Below are positions 6,689-16,411 of a stretch of DNA of 64,000 nucleotides, piece after piece. The stretch lies in assembly GCA_919902665.1 (NCBI GenBank), contig CAKKRK010000020.1:124001-188000 (forward strand), in the 5' to 3' direction. Positions within the stretch are counted from its first letter, which is position 1, and each line of letters opens with the position of its first letter. The position numbers and the translations under genes were made by a program. The notes under the pieces are model-generated. The model made no database searches and was not told where the DNA came from. It worked only from the letters and a program-made list of their open reading frames with translations. Source of the DNA: Nitrospiraceae bacterium (GTDB lineage Bacteria > Nitrospirota > Nitrospiria > Nitrospirales > Nitrospiraceae).

Positions 6689-9136
6689 ATGCTGAACAGG
6701 TTCAAGAATCTTAACATCAGACTGAAAATGCTCAGTGGCATCGCGGTCGTCGGCGTCTTAATGCTGACTATCGGAGGCATGTCGATGGTGGGCATGAGTC
6801 GGCTGAATGCGAACGCGGAGTTTATCTATAAGACGAACTTGCATGGAGTCACGATCATGAGTGACCTGCGCGCGCAGATGCTGCGCAGGAGCAACCTCGT
6901 CGTATGGCACATCCTGGCCACTGATTCAGCCAGGATGGCTGAGCTGGAGCAAGGCATCATCGAGCTGGACAAGGAAATAGAGAGGCAGTTGGAGAAGTAC
7001 GCTCCGCTCATCGCCACGGAAGAGGAGTGGAAGATCTTTGAATCATTCAAGGCCGGGGTCCCAGAGTATATGGAAATCCGCAAGAAAATGTTGCAGCTCA
7101 GCAAGAATCACAGCAAGGACGCTGCGGCAGAGATGCAGAAAACCGATCTGACCGAGAAAGTCAAGGTGCTCAATAGCACGGTCGAATGGTTGGTCAAGGA
7201 AAACAGTAGACAGGCGGAAGAAAGTTACAACACCGGCCACGACTTGAATGTGACCTCGAATTGGCTGATGGTCCTGACCATCCTCGCCGCGGCCGGTATC
7301 GGTGCGTTTGTCATGTGGTTCATCTCCAAGTTGATCGTCGAGAATCTGTCCAATGTGCTGGCGGCAGCGGAGCAACTTCAAAACGGCAATCTGACCCATC
7401 GATCACAGGTCACGTCTCTGGACGAAATCGGGAAGCTGGCGGTGGCTTTCAACCTGATGGCCGAGACGATGCAGGGCAAAGTCGAACAGGAGCAAAGGAG
7501 CGCGTCAGAGATGAAGGGGATTACGGGTGCGCTGAACCGTGCCCAGGCGGTAATCGAATTCAGTCCGGACGGGACGGTGCTCACGGCGAACGAGAATTTC
7601 CTCAACGCTCTCGGCTACTCATTAGCGGAGATCAAAGGGCAGCACCATCGGATGTTTTGCGAGGCATCGTACACGAACAGTGGTGAGTATATGGCGTTTT
7701 GGCAGCGCATGAACCGGGGCGAGTACGATGCGGGGGTGTACCGGCGAGTGGGCAAGGGGGGCAAGGAGGTTTGGATTCAGGCCTCGTACAACCCGATTCT
7801 GGATGCCGCCGGCAAGGTGTGCAAAGTCGTCAAGTTCGCCACGGACGTGACCGGTCAGAGGTTGGCGCAAAATGAGGTAGAAAAACTTATCAAGACCGCC
7901 GCGGCCGGCGATTTATCCAATCGAATCGACATCACGCAATTCGAGGGGGCGGCCAAAGCACTGACAGCCAGCGTCAATCAGTTGCTCGATGCGGTGGTGA
8001 CTCCGCTCCGGGAAGCACAGATGGTTTTGACGGCGTTGGCGGACTGCGATCTAACTCGTTCAATGACGGGCATGTATCACGGTGAGTTTGAGCTGATGAA
8101 GTCTAGCCTCAATGGGGCAGTGCATAAGCTGACGGAAACGATCACGGTCGTGCGAGAGGCAGTGGAATCGGTGACCGCCGGATCGGAAGAGATCAGCAAA
8201 GGGAGTGAAGATTTGTCGCAGAGGACCAGCGAGCAGGCCGGTTCTCTGGAAGAAACGAGCGCTTCCATGGAGCAAATGACCGCCACCGTGAAGCAGAACG
8301 CGGACAATGCCAAACAGGCCAATCAGCTGGCGATTGCGGCTCGCGACACCGCCGACAAGGGTGGCGCGGTGACCAAGAAAGCCGTCGATGCGATGGGGGA
8401 GATCAACAAGAGCAGCAAGAAGATTGCGGACATTATCACGGTGATCGATGAGATCGCGTTTCAGACCAATCTGCTGGCGTTGAATGCTGCGGTCGAGGCC
8501 GCGCGGGCCGGCGAACATGGCCGGGGGTTTGCGGTCGTGGCGTCGGAGGTTCGTAACTTGGCACAACGGTCCGCGACGGCGGCGAAGGAGATCAAGGGGC
8601 TGATCAATGAGTCGATTCAGCGTGTGATGGACGGAAGCGAGCTGGTCAATCAATCCGGCAAGACCCTGGAAGAGATTGTGAATTCCGTCAAGCGGGTGAC
8701 GGACATCATTGCAGAGATCAGCGCGGCCTCGCAAGAACAGGCGAGCGGGATCGACCAAGTGAACAAGGCGATCATGCAGATGGACGTAACCACGCAGCAG
8801 AATGCCGCTTTGGTCGAACAAACAACCAGCGCCAGCCAGACCATGACTCAACAAGCGAATAGTCTGCTCACCCACGTCTCGCTGTTCAAGACTCAGGTGA
8901 CCGAGACGCAGAAGGCGAGGATGAAGGCCGTCGAGATGCATCGTGGGAGCACCGCCCTTGCGATTCACGATGTGTATGTGAAAGGAGGCGATGATGATGC
9001 GGCCCCGAGCAAACCGCAATCGCCCCGCGCGGGAGTCCGGAAACAGTTTGCTGGGGTGAGGCCGATGCGCAGTCCGAATACGCTCTCCACCGTTAAGGCC
9101 AGCGGGACAAAGGAGGAAGAGTTCGAGGAATTTTAA
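6689..9136 (+). CDS. Methyl-accepting chemotaxis protein with PAS domain
   Basis: An 815-residue receptor. TM1 (about 12-32) and TM2 (about 190-212) bracket a helical sensor region of about 155 residues. A HAMP segment follows (about 213-265), then a PAS domain (about 285-392) with SPDGTVLTANENFLNALGYS and a PAC-like end VVKFATDVTGQ, a second HAMP-like stretch (about 400-495), and the signalling hairpin whose tip reads EIAFQTNLLALNAAVEAARAGEHGRGFAVV. The C-terminus is a flexible linker ending EEEFEEF, a CheR/CheB docking pentapeptide type. GGGAGG precedes the ATG. The ligand is unknown; a cytoplasmic PAS could sense redox or energy state. Confidence 0.93.
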   Translation: MLNRFKNLNIRLKMLSGIAVVGVLMLTIGGMSMVGMSRLNANAEFIYKTNLHGVTIMSDLRAQMLRRSNLVVWHILATDSARMAELEQGIIELDKEIERQLEKYAPLIATEEEWKIFESFKAGVPEYMEIRKKMLQLSKNHSKDAAAEMQKTDLTEKVKVLNSTVEWLVKENSRQAEESYNTGHDLNVTSNWLMVLTILAAAGIGAFVMWFISKLIVENLSNVLAAAEQLQNGNLTHRSQVTSLDEIGKLAVAFNLMAETMQGKVEQEQRSASEMKGITGALNRAQAVIEFSPDGTVLTANENFLNALGYSLAEIKGQHHRMFCEASYTNSGEYMAFWQRMNRGEYDAGVYRRVGKGGKEVWIQASYNPILDAAGKVCKVVKFATDVTGQRLAQNEVEKLIKTAAAGDLSNRIDITQFEGAAKALTASVNQLLDAVVTPLREAQMVLTALADCDLTRSMTGMYHGEFELMKSSLNGAVHKLTETITVVREAVESVTAGSEEISKGSEDLSQRTSEQAGSLEETSASMEQMTATVKQNADNAKQANQLAIAARDTADKGGAVTKKAVDAMGEINKSSKKIADIITVIDEIAFQTNLLALNAAVEAARAGEHGRGFAVVASEVRNLAQRSATAAKEIKGLINESIQRVMDGSELVNQSGKTLEEIVNSVKRVTDIIAEISAASQEQASGIDQVNKAIMQMDVTTQQNAALVEQTTSASQTMTQQANSLLTHVSLFKTQVTETQKARMKAVEMHRGSTALAIHDVYVKGGDDDAAPSKPQSPRAGVRKQFAGVRPMRSPNTLSTVKASGTKEEEFEEF

Positions 9137-9431
9137 GGGCAGGTACGTCGCGCTGACCCCTTCTGCTTCAGGCGGAGGGGTATCGCCTCGGCAGCTTCTC
9201 GATCAGGCTGAGCGTATCCCGAGCCGCTGTCTGAGTGAAGGGGCTCGTCTCACAATCGGATGAGAAGGAATGGCGTCAACGCTCTGCCTGGGGGCTTTAT
9301 CCATTCTTTCCCTGGGATCTCCCCACCGCGCAGTCAAGAATTTCACTCCATCGACCGACAAGATTCTAGCCACTAAGACAGCCGGGCATGCCGCGCATCT
9401 CTTCTGTGGGCAAGCGAAGCGGAGTCCCCCT

Positions 9432-10250
9432 ATGGGCCACACGATTACGACAGAAGAATTTGAACGTTTTCGCACCTTGATCTACGACGAGAGTGGTATT
9501 TCGCTCAATGAGCAAAAGCGCACGCTGGTGGCGTCCCGCCTGTCAAAACGGCTGCAGCATCTCGGGATTCAGACATTTTCCGAGTATTACAGCGTGATTA
9601 CAGAGGACGCGACTCGAGAAGAGTTCACGCAGATGCTGGATCTGATCTCTACCAACAAGACGGATTTCTTTCGCGAACCGCAACATTTCGAATTTCTTCG
9701 CACCACCATTCTTCCCGGGTTGGCGGCGGCCAAGCAGATACGAATCTGGTCCTCCGCCTGTTCGACCGGAGAAGAACCCTATACGATCGCCATGACATTA
9801 TTTGAGAGCGTCCAGGATGTCGCGCAGTGGGATTGCAAGATCTTGGCGTCGGATCTTTCGACCAGGGTCTTAGCCAAGGCGGCATCGGGGGTCTACGACC
9901 AAGACCGGTTTCGTGATGTGCCTCCCGACCTCCTGCATCGTCATTTTTTACGCGGACGAGACGGCAGCGGGGGACTGTACAAGGTAAAACCGCATTTGGC
10001 CGCCATGATCCAGTTTCGCCGGATCAATCTCATGGACGAGCGGTTTCCTATCACGACCCCGCTCGACCTGATTTTCTGCCGCAACGTCATGATTTACTTC
10101 GATCGCCCGACGCAGGAGACACTTGTCAACAAGTTTTATGGGTATTTGAAACCTGGCGGCTATCTCTTTATCGGGCACTCAGAAAGCTTGCAGTGGCTTA
10201 AGCATCCTTTTCAGACGGTCGTCCCGACCGTGTATTACAAAGCGCCATAG
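9432..10250 (+). CDS. cheR: Chemoreceptor glutamate methyltransferase CheR
   Basis: CheR methylates receptor glutamates using S-adenosylmethionine. I start at ATG 9432 (MGHTITTEEFERFRTLIYDESGISL), where CheR homology begins; the longer ORF from 9270 adds 54 unlike residues. The N-terminal helical domain (about 1-75) is followed by the Rossmann-like methyltransferase with NKTDFFREPQHFEFL, IWSSACSTGEEPYTIAM (SAM loop) and DLIFCRNVMIYFD. The protein ends GGYLFIGHSESL...VYYKAP. The adjacent receptor carries a docking tail, and cheD and cheB follow directly. Confidence 0.94.
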   Translation: MGHTITTEEFERFRTLIYDESGISLNEQKRTLVASRLSKRLQHLGIQTFSEYYSVITEDATREEFTQMLDLISTNKTDFFREPQHFEFLRTTILPGLAAAKQIRIWSSACSTGEEPYTIAMTLFESVQDVAQWDCKILASDLSTRVLAKAASGVYDQDRFRDVPPDLLHRHFLRGRDGSGGLYKVKPHLAAMIQFRRINLMDERFPITTPLDLIFCRNVMIYFDRPTQETLVNKFYGYLKPGGYLFIGHSESLQWLKHPFQTVVPTVYYKAP

Positions 10251-10260
10251 GATTTATCCG

Positions 10261-10866
10261 GTGATTGACAACGAAGAGTTCAGCCATGTGCGGCGTATGC
10301 GGGACAGTCGGTTTCCTCATGAAATAGCGTCTATTCTTCCGGGAGAGTTCTTTGTCAGCGCGGCACCGATGGTGGTCTACACCGTGCTGGGGTCCTGTAT
10401 TTCCGCCTGCATCCGCGACTCGGTCGCCGGCGTGGGCGGGATGAATCACTTCATGCTGCCGGAGCCGAAGGGAAGAGACGGTTCGGCCTGGGGCGAGCCG
10501 ACCCGGTACGGGTCCTTCGCCATGGAGTCGCTGATCAACGGCATTTTGAAGCGTGGAGGGCTGAGAAGCCGACTGGAGGTCAAGCTGTTCGGAGCCGGGA
10601 AAATCTATGAGGGGAAGATCGATGTGGGGGCCAACAACGCGGCGTGGGTGACGCAGTATCTGCAGAGCGAGGGGTTGGCTGTTGTCAAGGCGGATCTCGG
10701 CGATATGTTTCCGAGGAAAGTCTATTACTTTACCGATTCGGGGCGTGTGCTGATGAAAAAGATCGAACGGCTCAAGAATCGGACGATCGTCGAGCGGGAG
10801 ACTGAATACAGTGCGCGCATTACACAGCGGAAAGAGCAGCCGACGGAGGATGTGATGTTGTTCTGA
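10261..10866 (+). CDS. cheD: Chemoreceptor glutamine deamidase CheD
   Basis: CheD deamidates receptor glutamines and in some species works with CheY-P phosphatases. The 201-residue protein starts at GTG 10 nt after cheR. YTVLGSCISACIRD carries the catalytic Cys and GVGGMNHFMLP the catalytic His. RYGSFAMESLINGILKRGG and KLFGAGKIYEG are further family blocks. It is longer than the roughly 160-residue norm, with a basic C-terminal extension ending TEDVMLF, a tail resembling that of the CheZ-like protein upstream. Confidence 0.93.
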   Translation: MIDNEEFSHVRRMRDSRFPHEIASILPGEFFVSAAPMVVYTVLGSCISACIRDSVAGVGGMNHFMLPEPKGRDGSAWGEPTRYGSFAMESLINGILKRGGLRSRLEVKLFGAGKIYEGKIDVGANNAAWVTQYLQSEGLAVVKADLGDMFPRKVYYFTDSGRVLMKKIERLKNRTIVERETEYSARITQRKEQPTEDVMLF

Positions 10867-10869
10867 TGA

Positions 10870-12000
<1,131 letters not shown>

Positions 12001-12016
12001 CGAGTCTGGAGTTCCT

Positions 12017-12355
12017 ATGCCGATCACTCAACGAGCTTGGCGTGACGCAACCGTGATCCATGTCGACGATGTCTTCACCTATCGCAACCGCAAAGACTTC
12101 TCTTCTGTGGTGACGGCGTATGGAGCGTCTGGCGGCAGGCATCTCATCGTTGATCTGCACGAGGCGACGTATATGGACAGTTCCGCACTGGGCCTCTTGG
12201 CCCTGACGTCTTAACAGTTGTCCGTGGAGGAACGATGGATCAGCTTGGTGGGCCCGCAGGGTACTGTGAAGCAGGTCTTGGAGATGGCCAATATCGACAA
12301 GATGATTGCAGTGTTTCCGACGGAAGATGCCGCGGTTGCCGCTCGAGCCGCATAG
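12017..12355 (+). pseudogene. STAS anti-anti-sigma gene broken by an in-frame TAA
   Basis: The frame from ATG 12017 encodes a STAS protein through MDSSALGLLALTS, then hits TAA at 12212-12214. The same frame continues without a shift for 46 more codons (QLSVEERWISLVGP...VLEMANIDKMIAVFPTEDAAV) to TAG. That continuation aligns with the second half of the neighbouring intact STAS protein (SMLKPQSYVREIMSLANIQKLIPVY). At the stop position the paralogue has Gln, so one C-to-T change would create it. The phospho-site Ser is retained. It is probably a young pseudogene; readthrough or a sequencing error are alternatives. Confidence 0.8.
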
Positions 12356-12406
12356 TGGAATGACACGAGCCGGTCAGGACTATCTGCATACATAAAGGGG
12401 GGAGTC

Positions 12407-12757
12407 ATGGCGATGCAAACAAAAGAACGCCCCGTGCCGAACGGTGTGGTTCTTGAGATGACAGGAGATCTCACTTATGCCAATCGTGAGCAGTTCAAGA
12501 CAGCGGTTGAAGCGATCCGACAGAAGGGCTGTCGTCATCTGATTTTGGATATGGCCGAAGTTCGTTTTGTGGACAGCTCCGGCCTCGGCTTGCTGGCGCT
12601 TGTATCTCAGAACTTCAAGCTGAGTCAGGCGAAAGTAAGCATGTTGAAGCCGCAAAGTTACGTTCGGGAAATTATGAGCCTGGCCAACATTCAGAAACTG
12701 ATTCCGGTCTATGATAATGAGCAGGATGCCTTGACCGGACATCAACGCGCAGCCTAG
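12407..12757 (+). CDS. STAS-domain anti-anti-sigma factor antagonist
   Basis: A 116-residue SpoIIAA/RsbV-type protein. DLTYANREQFKTAVEAI forms the first helix, and LILDMAEVRFVDSSGLGLLALV carries the classic DSSGLG motif in which Ser57 or Ser58 is phosphorylated by a cognate anti-sigma kinase. AAAGGGGGGAG precedes the ATG. It lies beside a broken paralogue and in front of a REC-PP2C phosphatase and a REC-HATPase protein, so it is the likely substrate of both. The unphosphorylated form would bind the HATPase protein. Confidence 0.88.
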   Translation: MAMQTKERPVPNGVVLEMTGDLTYANREQFKTAVEAIRQKGCRHLILDMAEVRFVDSSGLGLLALVSQNFKLSQAKVSMLKPQSYVREIMSLANIQKLIPVYDNEQDALTGHQRAA

Positions 12758-12784
12758 CCGGTCGGCGTGAAGCGTTGTCGATTC

Positions 12785-12852
12785 GAACTCAAAGTTTCTG
12801 GTTTGTAGTTTCATGTTGCCCGGAAACAGTCTCCGAAAACTAGAAACTCAAT
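12785..12852 (+). repeat. Degenerate heptamer inverted repeat upstream of rsbU-like gene
   Basis: The left part (AGTTTCTGGTTTGTAGTTTC) and the right part (GAAACAGTCTCCGAAAACTA, then GAAACTCAA) are opposite-sense copies of the same word family. They fill the intergenic gap. Confidence 0.5.
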
Positions 12853-12888
12853 GCGTATCATCAGAAACCTCTGATTCACGGAGTACCA

Positions 12889-14097
12889 ATGTCCTTTGAG
12901 TCGTCCGCCACGGCTGCCGATCCCGCCGGTTCGCCGCCGCCGCATACTGTTCTTGTCGTGGATGATGAGCCCACGGCACGGCTAGCCTTGGTGGCTCGAC
13001 TGAAACGGCTCGGCTATCGGGTGATTCAAGCCGGTGATGGGAAGGCCGGATTGGAGGCGCTTCGACGAGAGCGGCCTGAGCTGACCATCCTGGATTGGAT
13101 GATGCCGGAAATGGACGGGCCGTCTTTCTGCGAATATGTGCGGCAAGATCCGGAACTCCAGACGAGTCAGATCTTGATGATGACAAGTCATGATCAGCCG
13201 GAGCAGATCGCCGAAGGCTTGGCCCGCGGCGCCGATGACTTTCTGAGTAAAGCTGCCAGTAAGTACGAAATTACTGCTCGCGTGCAGGCCGGGATGCGTG
13301 CGGCGACGTTGGTCAGAAGGTTGAAAGATGCCACCGAGGAGATCCGCCAGAAGCAGGAGGCGCTCGAACAGGAGCTTCAGTCCGCCGCGCGCTATGTGGA
13401 GTCGCTGCTTCCTGCGCCGGGGACTATTTTGTCCGGCGTGCAGATGGCCCATGCCTACCGACCCTCTCTCGCCTTGGGCGGCGACCTCTTCAATGTCGTG
13501 CAGTGGAGTGAGGATGTGCTGGGTTTGTATTTGCTCGATGCGTCCGGCCATGGTGTTTCGCCGGCGTTGCGATCCGCTTCATTTGCCACTTTTCTTCGAA
13601 GAGACAGTTTGCTCCGTCATGTCGGCTCGAATGACCCTGGAGCCATTCTGACGGAAGCCAATAAGCAATTCCCACTCACGGAATCTGGACACTATTTCAC
13701 GATCGTCTTCGCGAGTCTCGATCTCCGATGCCATACCCTCTCCTATGCGACAGCCGGGCACGGCGGGGCGTTGCTTCACCGCCGGTCCGGTGAAGTCTGT
13801 TGGATGATCCAACCAAATTTGCCGCTTGGGTTTGATCCTTCAACAAGCTATGTCACCGCGACGCTTCCTATTGGTCCGGGAGACCGGTTGTACCTGCTCA
13901 GCGACGGACTGTACGAATTCCCTGCAGCGAACGGGGAGTTGTGGGGACAGGGTCGGTTGGAGAAGACGATTCAAGCACTGGGTCGGCAGCCCTTAGAGAC
14001 CGTCATCACAGAGACGATCGCAGAGGCGGTGCGTTGGCAGGGGCATGAGCAATTTCCTGATGATGTGGCCTTGATGGGCATCGAGGTCGCCATCTGA
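12889..14097 (+). CDS. Response regulator with PP2C-type (RsbU-like) phosphatase output
   Basis: A 402-residue protein. The receiver domain (about 20-140) has VVDDEPTAR and phosphoacceptor Asp69 in LTILDWMMPEMDG. A helical linker with coiled-coil character (about 145-172) leads to a SpoIIE/RsbU PP2C domain (about 195-400) with the metal-binding motifs LGGDLFNV, LLDASGHGVSPAL, LLSDGLYEF and PDDVALMGIEV. Such proteins dephosphorylate STAS antagonists when their receiver is phosphorylated, so the intact STAS protein upstream is the likely substrate. The Hpt gene downstream may feed phosphate to this receiver. The phosphodonor is not identified. Confidence 0.9.
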   Translation: MSFESSATAADPAGSPPPHTVLVVDDEPTARLALVARLKRLGYRVIQAGDGKAGLEALRRERPELTILDWMMPEMDGPSFCEYVRQDPELQTSQILMMTSHDQPEQIAEGLARGADDFLSKAASKYEITARVQAGMRAATLVRRLKDATEEIRQKQEALEQELQSAARYVESLLPAPGTILSGVQMAHAYRPSLALGGDLFNVVQWSEDVLGLYLLDASGHGVSPALRSASFATFLRRDSLLRHVGSNDPGAILTEANKQFPLTESGHYFTIVFASLDLRCHTLSYATAGHGGALLHRRSGEVCWMIQPNLPLGFDPSTSYVTATLPIGPGDRLYLLSDGLYEFPAANGELWGQGRLEKTIQALGRQPLETVITETIAEAVRWQGHEQFPDDVALMGIEVAI

Positions 14098-14126
14098 CCG
14101 CAGAGATAGTTCGGGAGGGTGATCTC

Positions 14127-14486
14127 ATGAGTCAGGATCGTGTCTTCAGCTTCGATGAGGCCCTCGCCCGCGTCGATGATGACCGAGAGACGTTCCAGAT
14201 GATGATCGAATTGTTTATAGAGCATGGTCCGAAGGACTTGGTGGAGGCGCAATCGGCCCTAGACGCTGGAAATGCGCTGGGTGTGGCGCGATCGAGTCAC
14301 AAGTTGAAGGGCGCCCTTCTCCAGTTTTGCGCTCCGGCTGCCCTTCATGCCTGCAAGGAATTGGAAGAGTCTGCGAAAGCAGGAAATCTAGCGAACGGAG
14401 CACAACTGTATGCCACCTTGGAGCAGGAAGTTCAGCGGCTTCTCGTTGCGCTTCGTCAGGTATACGACAAAGGGATGGCCGCATGA
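14127..14486 (+). CDS. Histidine phosphotransfer (Hpt) protein
   Basis: A 119-residue four-helix protein. ARSSHKLKGALLQFCAPAAL contains the phosphorylatable His58 in the Hpt signature (xxHxLKGxxxxF). There is no kinase or receiver domain. A strong GGGAGG lies upstream. Its TGA overlaps the next ATG, giving translational coupling to the receiver-HATPase gene. It probably shuttles phosphate between an unlinked hybrid kinase or CheA and the two receiver proteins flanking it, comparable in logic to HptB-type relays. That pathway assignment is inference. Confidence 0.85.
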   Translation: MSQDRVFSFDEALARVDDDRETFQMMIELFIEHGPKDLVEAQSALDAGNALGVARSSHKLKGALLQFCAPAALHACKELEESAKAGNLANGAQLYATLEQEVQRLLVALRQVYDKGMAA

Positions 14487-15382
14487 ATCTGCCACTACCA
14501 GCTGATCATCTCTTGGTCATTGATCCTTGTTTGGAGACGCAATCTCGTATTGCGCACTATGTGAAAGACAGAGGGTTTTCGGTTATGAGCGTCCCGGACG
14601 CTGTGGCTGCGATGGCCAAGCTTGAGGAGGTCGTTCCTGATATTGTGATCACCGACATGTTTCTTCCGGACGGTGCCGGATTGGCATTGGTCAAGGAACT
14701 CAAGGCTCGGCATGAGCCATGTCCAGTGATTGTCATGGGGCACAATGCGCCGGAACCGCTTATTATCGAGGCCCTGCGTGGCGGGGCGATCGATTATCTG
14801 CATAAGCCGATTGCCGAAGAAGAGCTATCCTCTGTGCTGCAGCGTGCTCGGGACTTCTTGCCCTGTCATCCGCTGGACGTGCCAGGGGCTCGACAATTTG
14901 ACTATGAATTAACCGTTGATACGGATCCTGCGAATATCCCCGGGGTTATTTCGTGGCTCCTCAAGATGACCGCTTCCGCATTACCGCCGGTCCAGAGAAT
15001 CCATATTCAGGGTGCGCTGCAAGAGTTGCTCTTTAATGCCGTTGAACATGGGAATCTGGAGATTCAGGATCGTGAAAAACAGGAGGCCCTGGCCGACGGT
15101 TGTTATGATCAGTTATTGGCTCAACGCTTGGCGCAGTCTCGTCTCAGAGCACGCCGCGTGATGATCCGTGTGTTTCACGAGCGGAGTAACAACCACTTGG
15201 AGTACCGAATCACCGATGAGGGAAAGGGATTCCCGTGGCGGGCTGTGCTGACGCGACCTCAGGAGATGCGCGAATCTGAGGGCGCGAGCGGTCGAGGGAT
15301 TCTACTGACGCGAGCCTTCTTTCCCAGTCTGACTTACAACGAACGGGGAAATGAGGTCACGATCACGGTGCCGATGGACTGA
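14483..15382 (+). CDS. Receiver domain fused to HATPase (RsbW-like anti-sigma kinase)
   Basis: I start at ATG 14483, which overlaps the Hpt stop (ATGA); the longer ORF adds 52 out-of-context residues. Residues 8-125 are a receiver with Asp58 in IVITDMFLPDGAG and Lys in YLHKPIAEE. Residues 165-299 form a HATPase_c_2 domain with QELLFNAVEHGNLEIQ (N box), YRITDEGKGFPW and EGASGRGILLTRAF. This matches RsbW/SpoIIAB-type Ser kinases that bind STAS antagonists or sigma factors. With the upstream PP2C and STAS genes it completes a partner-switch module. The sigma factor or other target is not in the window. Confidence 0.87.
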   Translation: MNLPLPADHLLVIDPCLETQSRIAHYVKDRGFSVMSVPDAVAAMAKLEEVVPDIVITDMFLPDGAGLALVKELKARHEPCPVIVMGHNAPEPLIIEALRGGAIDYLHKPIAEEELSSVLQRARDFLPCHPLDVPGARQFDYELTVDTDPANIPGVISWLLKMTASALPPVQRIHIQGALQELLFNAVEHGNLEIQDREKQEALADGCYDQLLAQRLAQSRLRARRVMIRVFHERSNNHLEYRITDEGKGFPWRAVLTRPQEMRESEGASGRGILLTRAFFPSLTYNERGNEVTITVPMD

Positions 15383-15383
15383 G

Positions 15384-15462
15384 TTGCAAGTTCAACGTTT
15401 CATGTTTCATGTTGAGAGGGAGGCCTCGACAACTTGGAACCTGAAACATCAAACCTGAAAAC
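15384..15462 (+). repeat. Heptamer inverted repeat between convergent operons
   Basis: The left arm contains CGTTTCATGTTTCATGTT and the right arm AACCTGAAACATCAAACCTG; both have a 7-bp period and opposite sense. The tract sits between the convergent chemotaxis operon and gspK, so it may serve as a bidirectional terminator. No U-tract is obvious. Confidence 0.6.
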
Positions 15463-15466
15463 ATTC

Positions 15467-16411
15467 CTAGAGAATCCGCAGATATTCGACTGTAGTCTCG
15501 CCCTTGCTGGCATCTCGCTTCAGGACGGCCCATGAGGCCTTGGTCGTTTCATTCACGGTGACGGCGAGGCGTGCGGAGAAATAGTCAGATTTGATATCAT
15601 AGTCGCTTCTCAGTGTCCGACCGATCTCTTGAAAGCTACTCACTCGATCGAGGTCCACTTTTGTTTTATAGGGGCGTCCTTGGACGATCTCCACGGCCAT
15701 CGTTTGGGTGACGTTCGGATCCAGAGTCTGAATGACGATGGGATCCGCGGTGTTGATGTTCATCGGCACGCCTCCCTCTTGCGGGAAGACCGTCACGTAG
15801 GGAGAGAGTCGTTCGATGATCTCCAGCGTGAACCCCTTGATGAGTCGGAGATCTCCCATTCCAGGTAACGGGCTATTCGCGGACCGATAGGGTGGCCTCA
15901 ACGATTGGTAGTAGAGGCTCTCGGCGCCGGCCGGCTGAGGCACTTCATCCTGGTCGATCCAATCGATGAGCGCATCGACTAGGGTGGGGCTGACCCTGAG
16001 CAGTTCAAACAATCGCTTGGCTCGGAGGATTTTCTTTTTCTGTTCAATGTCGCCTCCCGTAGCCGATGCGAGGTCGTTCAGGTTGAATTTCCCCGTCTCA
16101 TCCTGGATCTGCGCGGTCAGGAATCCGTCCCCAATTGGATAGTTCTTGATCGGCATGGCCCAGATATCGGTCGGCGCATCGTATTTCTGCCCCGTCATCT
16201 TTTCACGCAAGAGATCTTGCAGCAGCACGGCTCGCGCGGCCTGCACGGCGGCTCGGGTCAGCATGCCTGTTTTGTAGTCGTCCCGAAAGGCGGCGGCGGC
16301 TCGGTATTCACGGCGCGCTTCCGCATCGAACTCAAGAATCATGGCGGTGAGCAGCGTGAGCACCAGGAGGGCTAAGAGCAGTGCGACGCCTCGTTCATCA
16401 GCTTTTCGCAT
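15467..16411 (-). CDS. gspK: Type II secretion minor pseudopilin GspK
   Basis: GspK caps the type II secretion pseudopilus tip with GspI and GspJ. The N-terminus MRKADERG/VALLLALLVLTLLTAMIL is a prepilin-type leader with cleavage after Gly8 and a long hydrophobic helix. The 314 residues suit GspK, the largest pseudopilin. DETGKFNLNDLA is conserved, as are the helix-hairpin segment near 160-215 and NINTADPIVIQTL. It is the last gene of the minus-strand gsp operon and overlaps gspM by 14 nt. Confidence 0.9.
   Translation of the reverse strand: MRKADERGVALLLALLVLTLLTAMILEFDAEARREYRAAAAFRDDYKTGMLTRAAVQAARAVLLQDLLREKMTGQKYDAPTDIWAMPIKNYPIGDGFLTAQIQDETGKFNLNDLASATGGDIEQKKKILRAKRLFELLRVSPTLVDALIDWIDQDEVPQPAGAESLYYQSLRPPYRSANSPLPGMGDLRLIKGFTLEIIERLSPYVTVFPQEGGVPMNINTADPIVIQTLDPNVTQTMAVEIVQGRPYKTKVDLDRVSSFQEIGRTLRSDYDIKSDYFSARLAVTVNETTKASWAVLKRDASKGETTVEYLRIL

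Noticed and set aside
8060-9019. 319-aa minus-strand ORF opposite the chemoreceptor
   Set aside because: It mirrors the biased codons of the receptor gene, has no recognisable domain and sits fully inside a certain gene on the other strand.
9270-9431. Longer cheR start in the ORF track
   Set aside because: The 54 extra residues have no CheR similarity; the family start motif begins right at ATG 9432.
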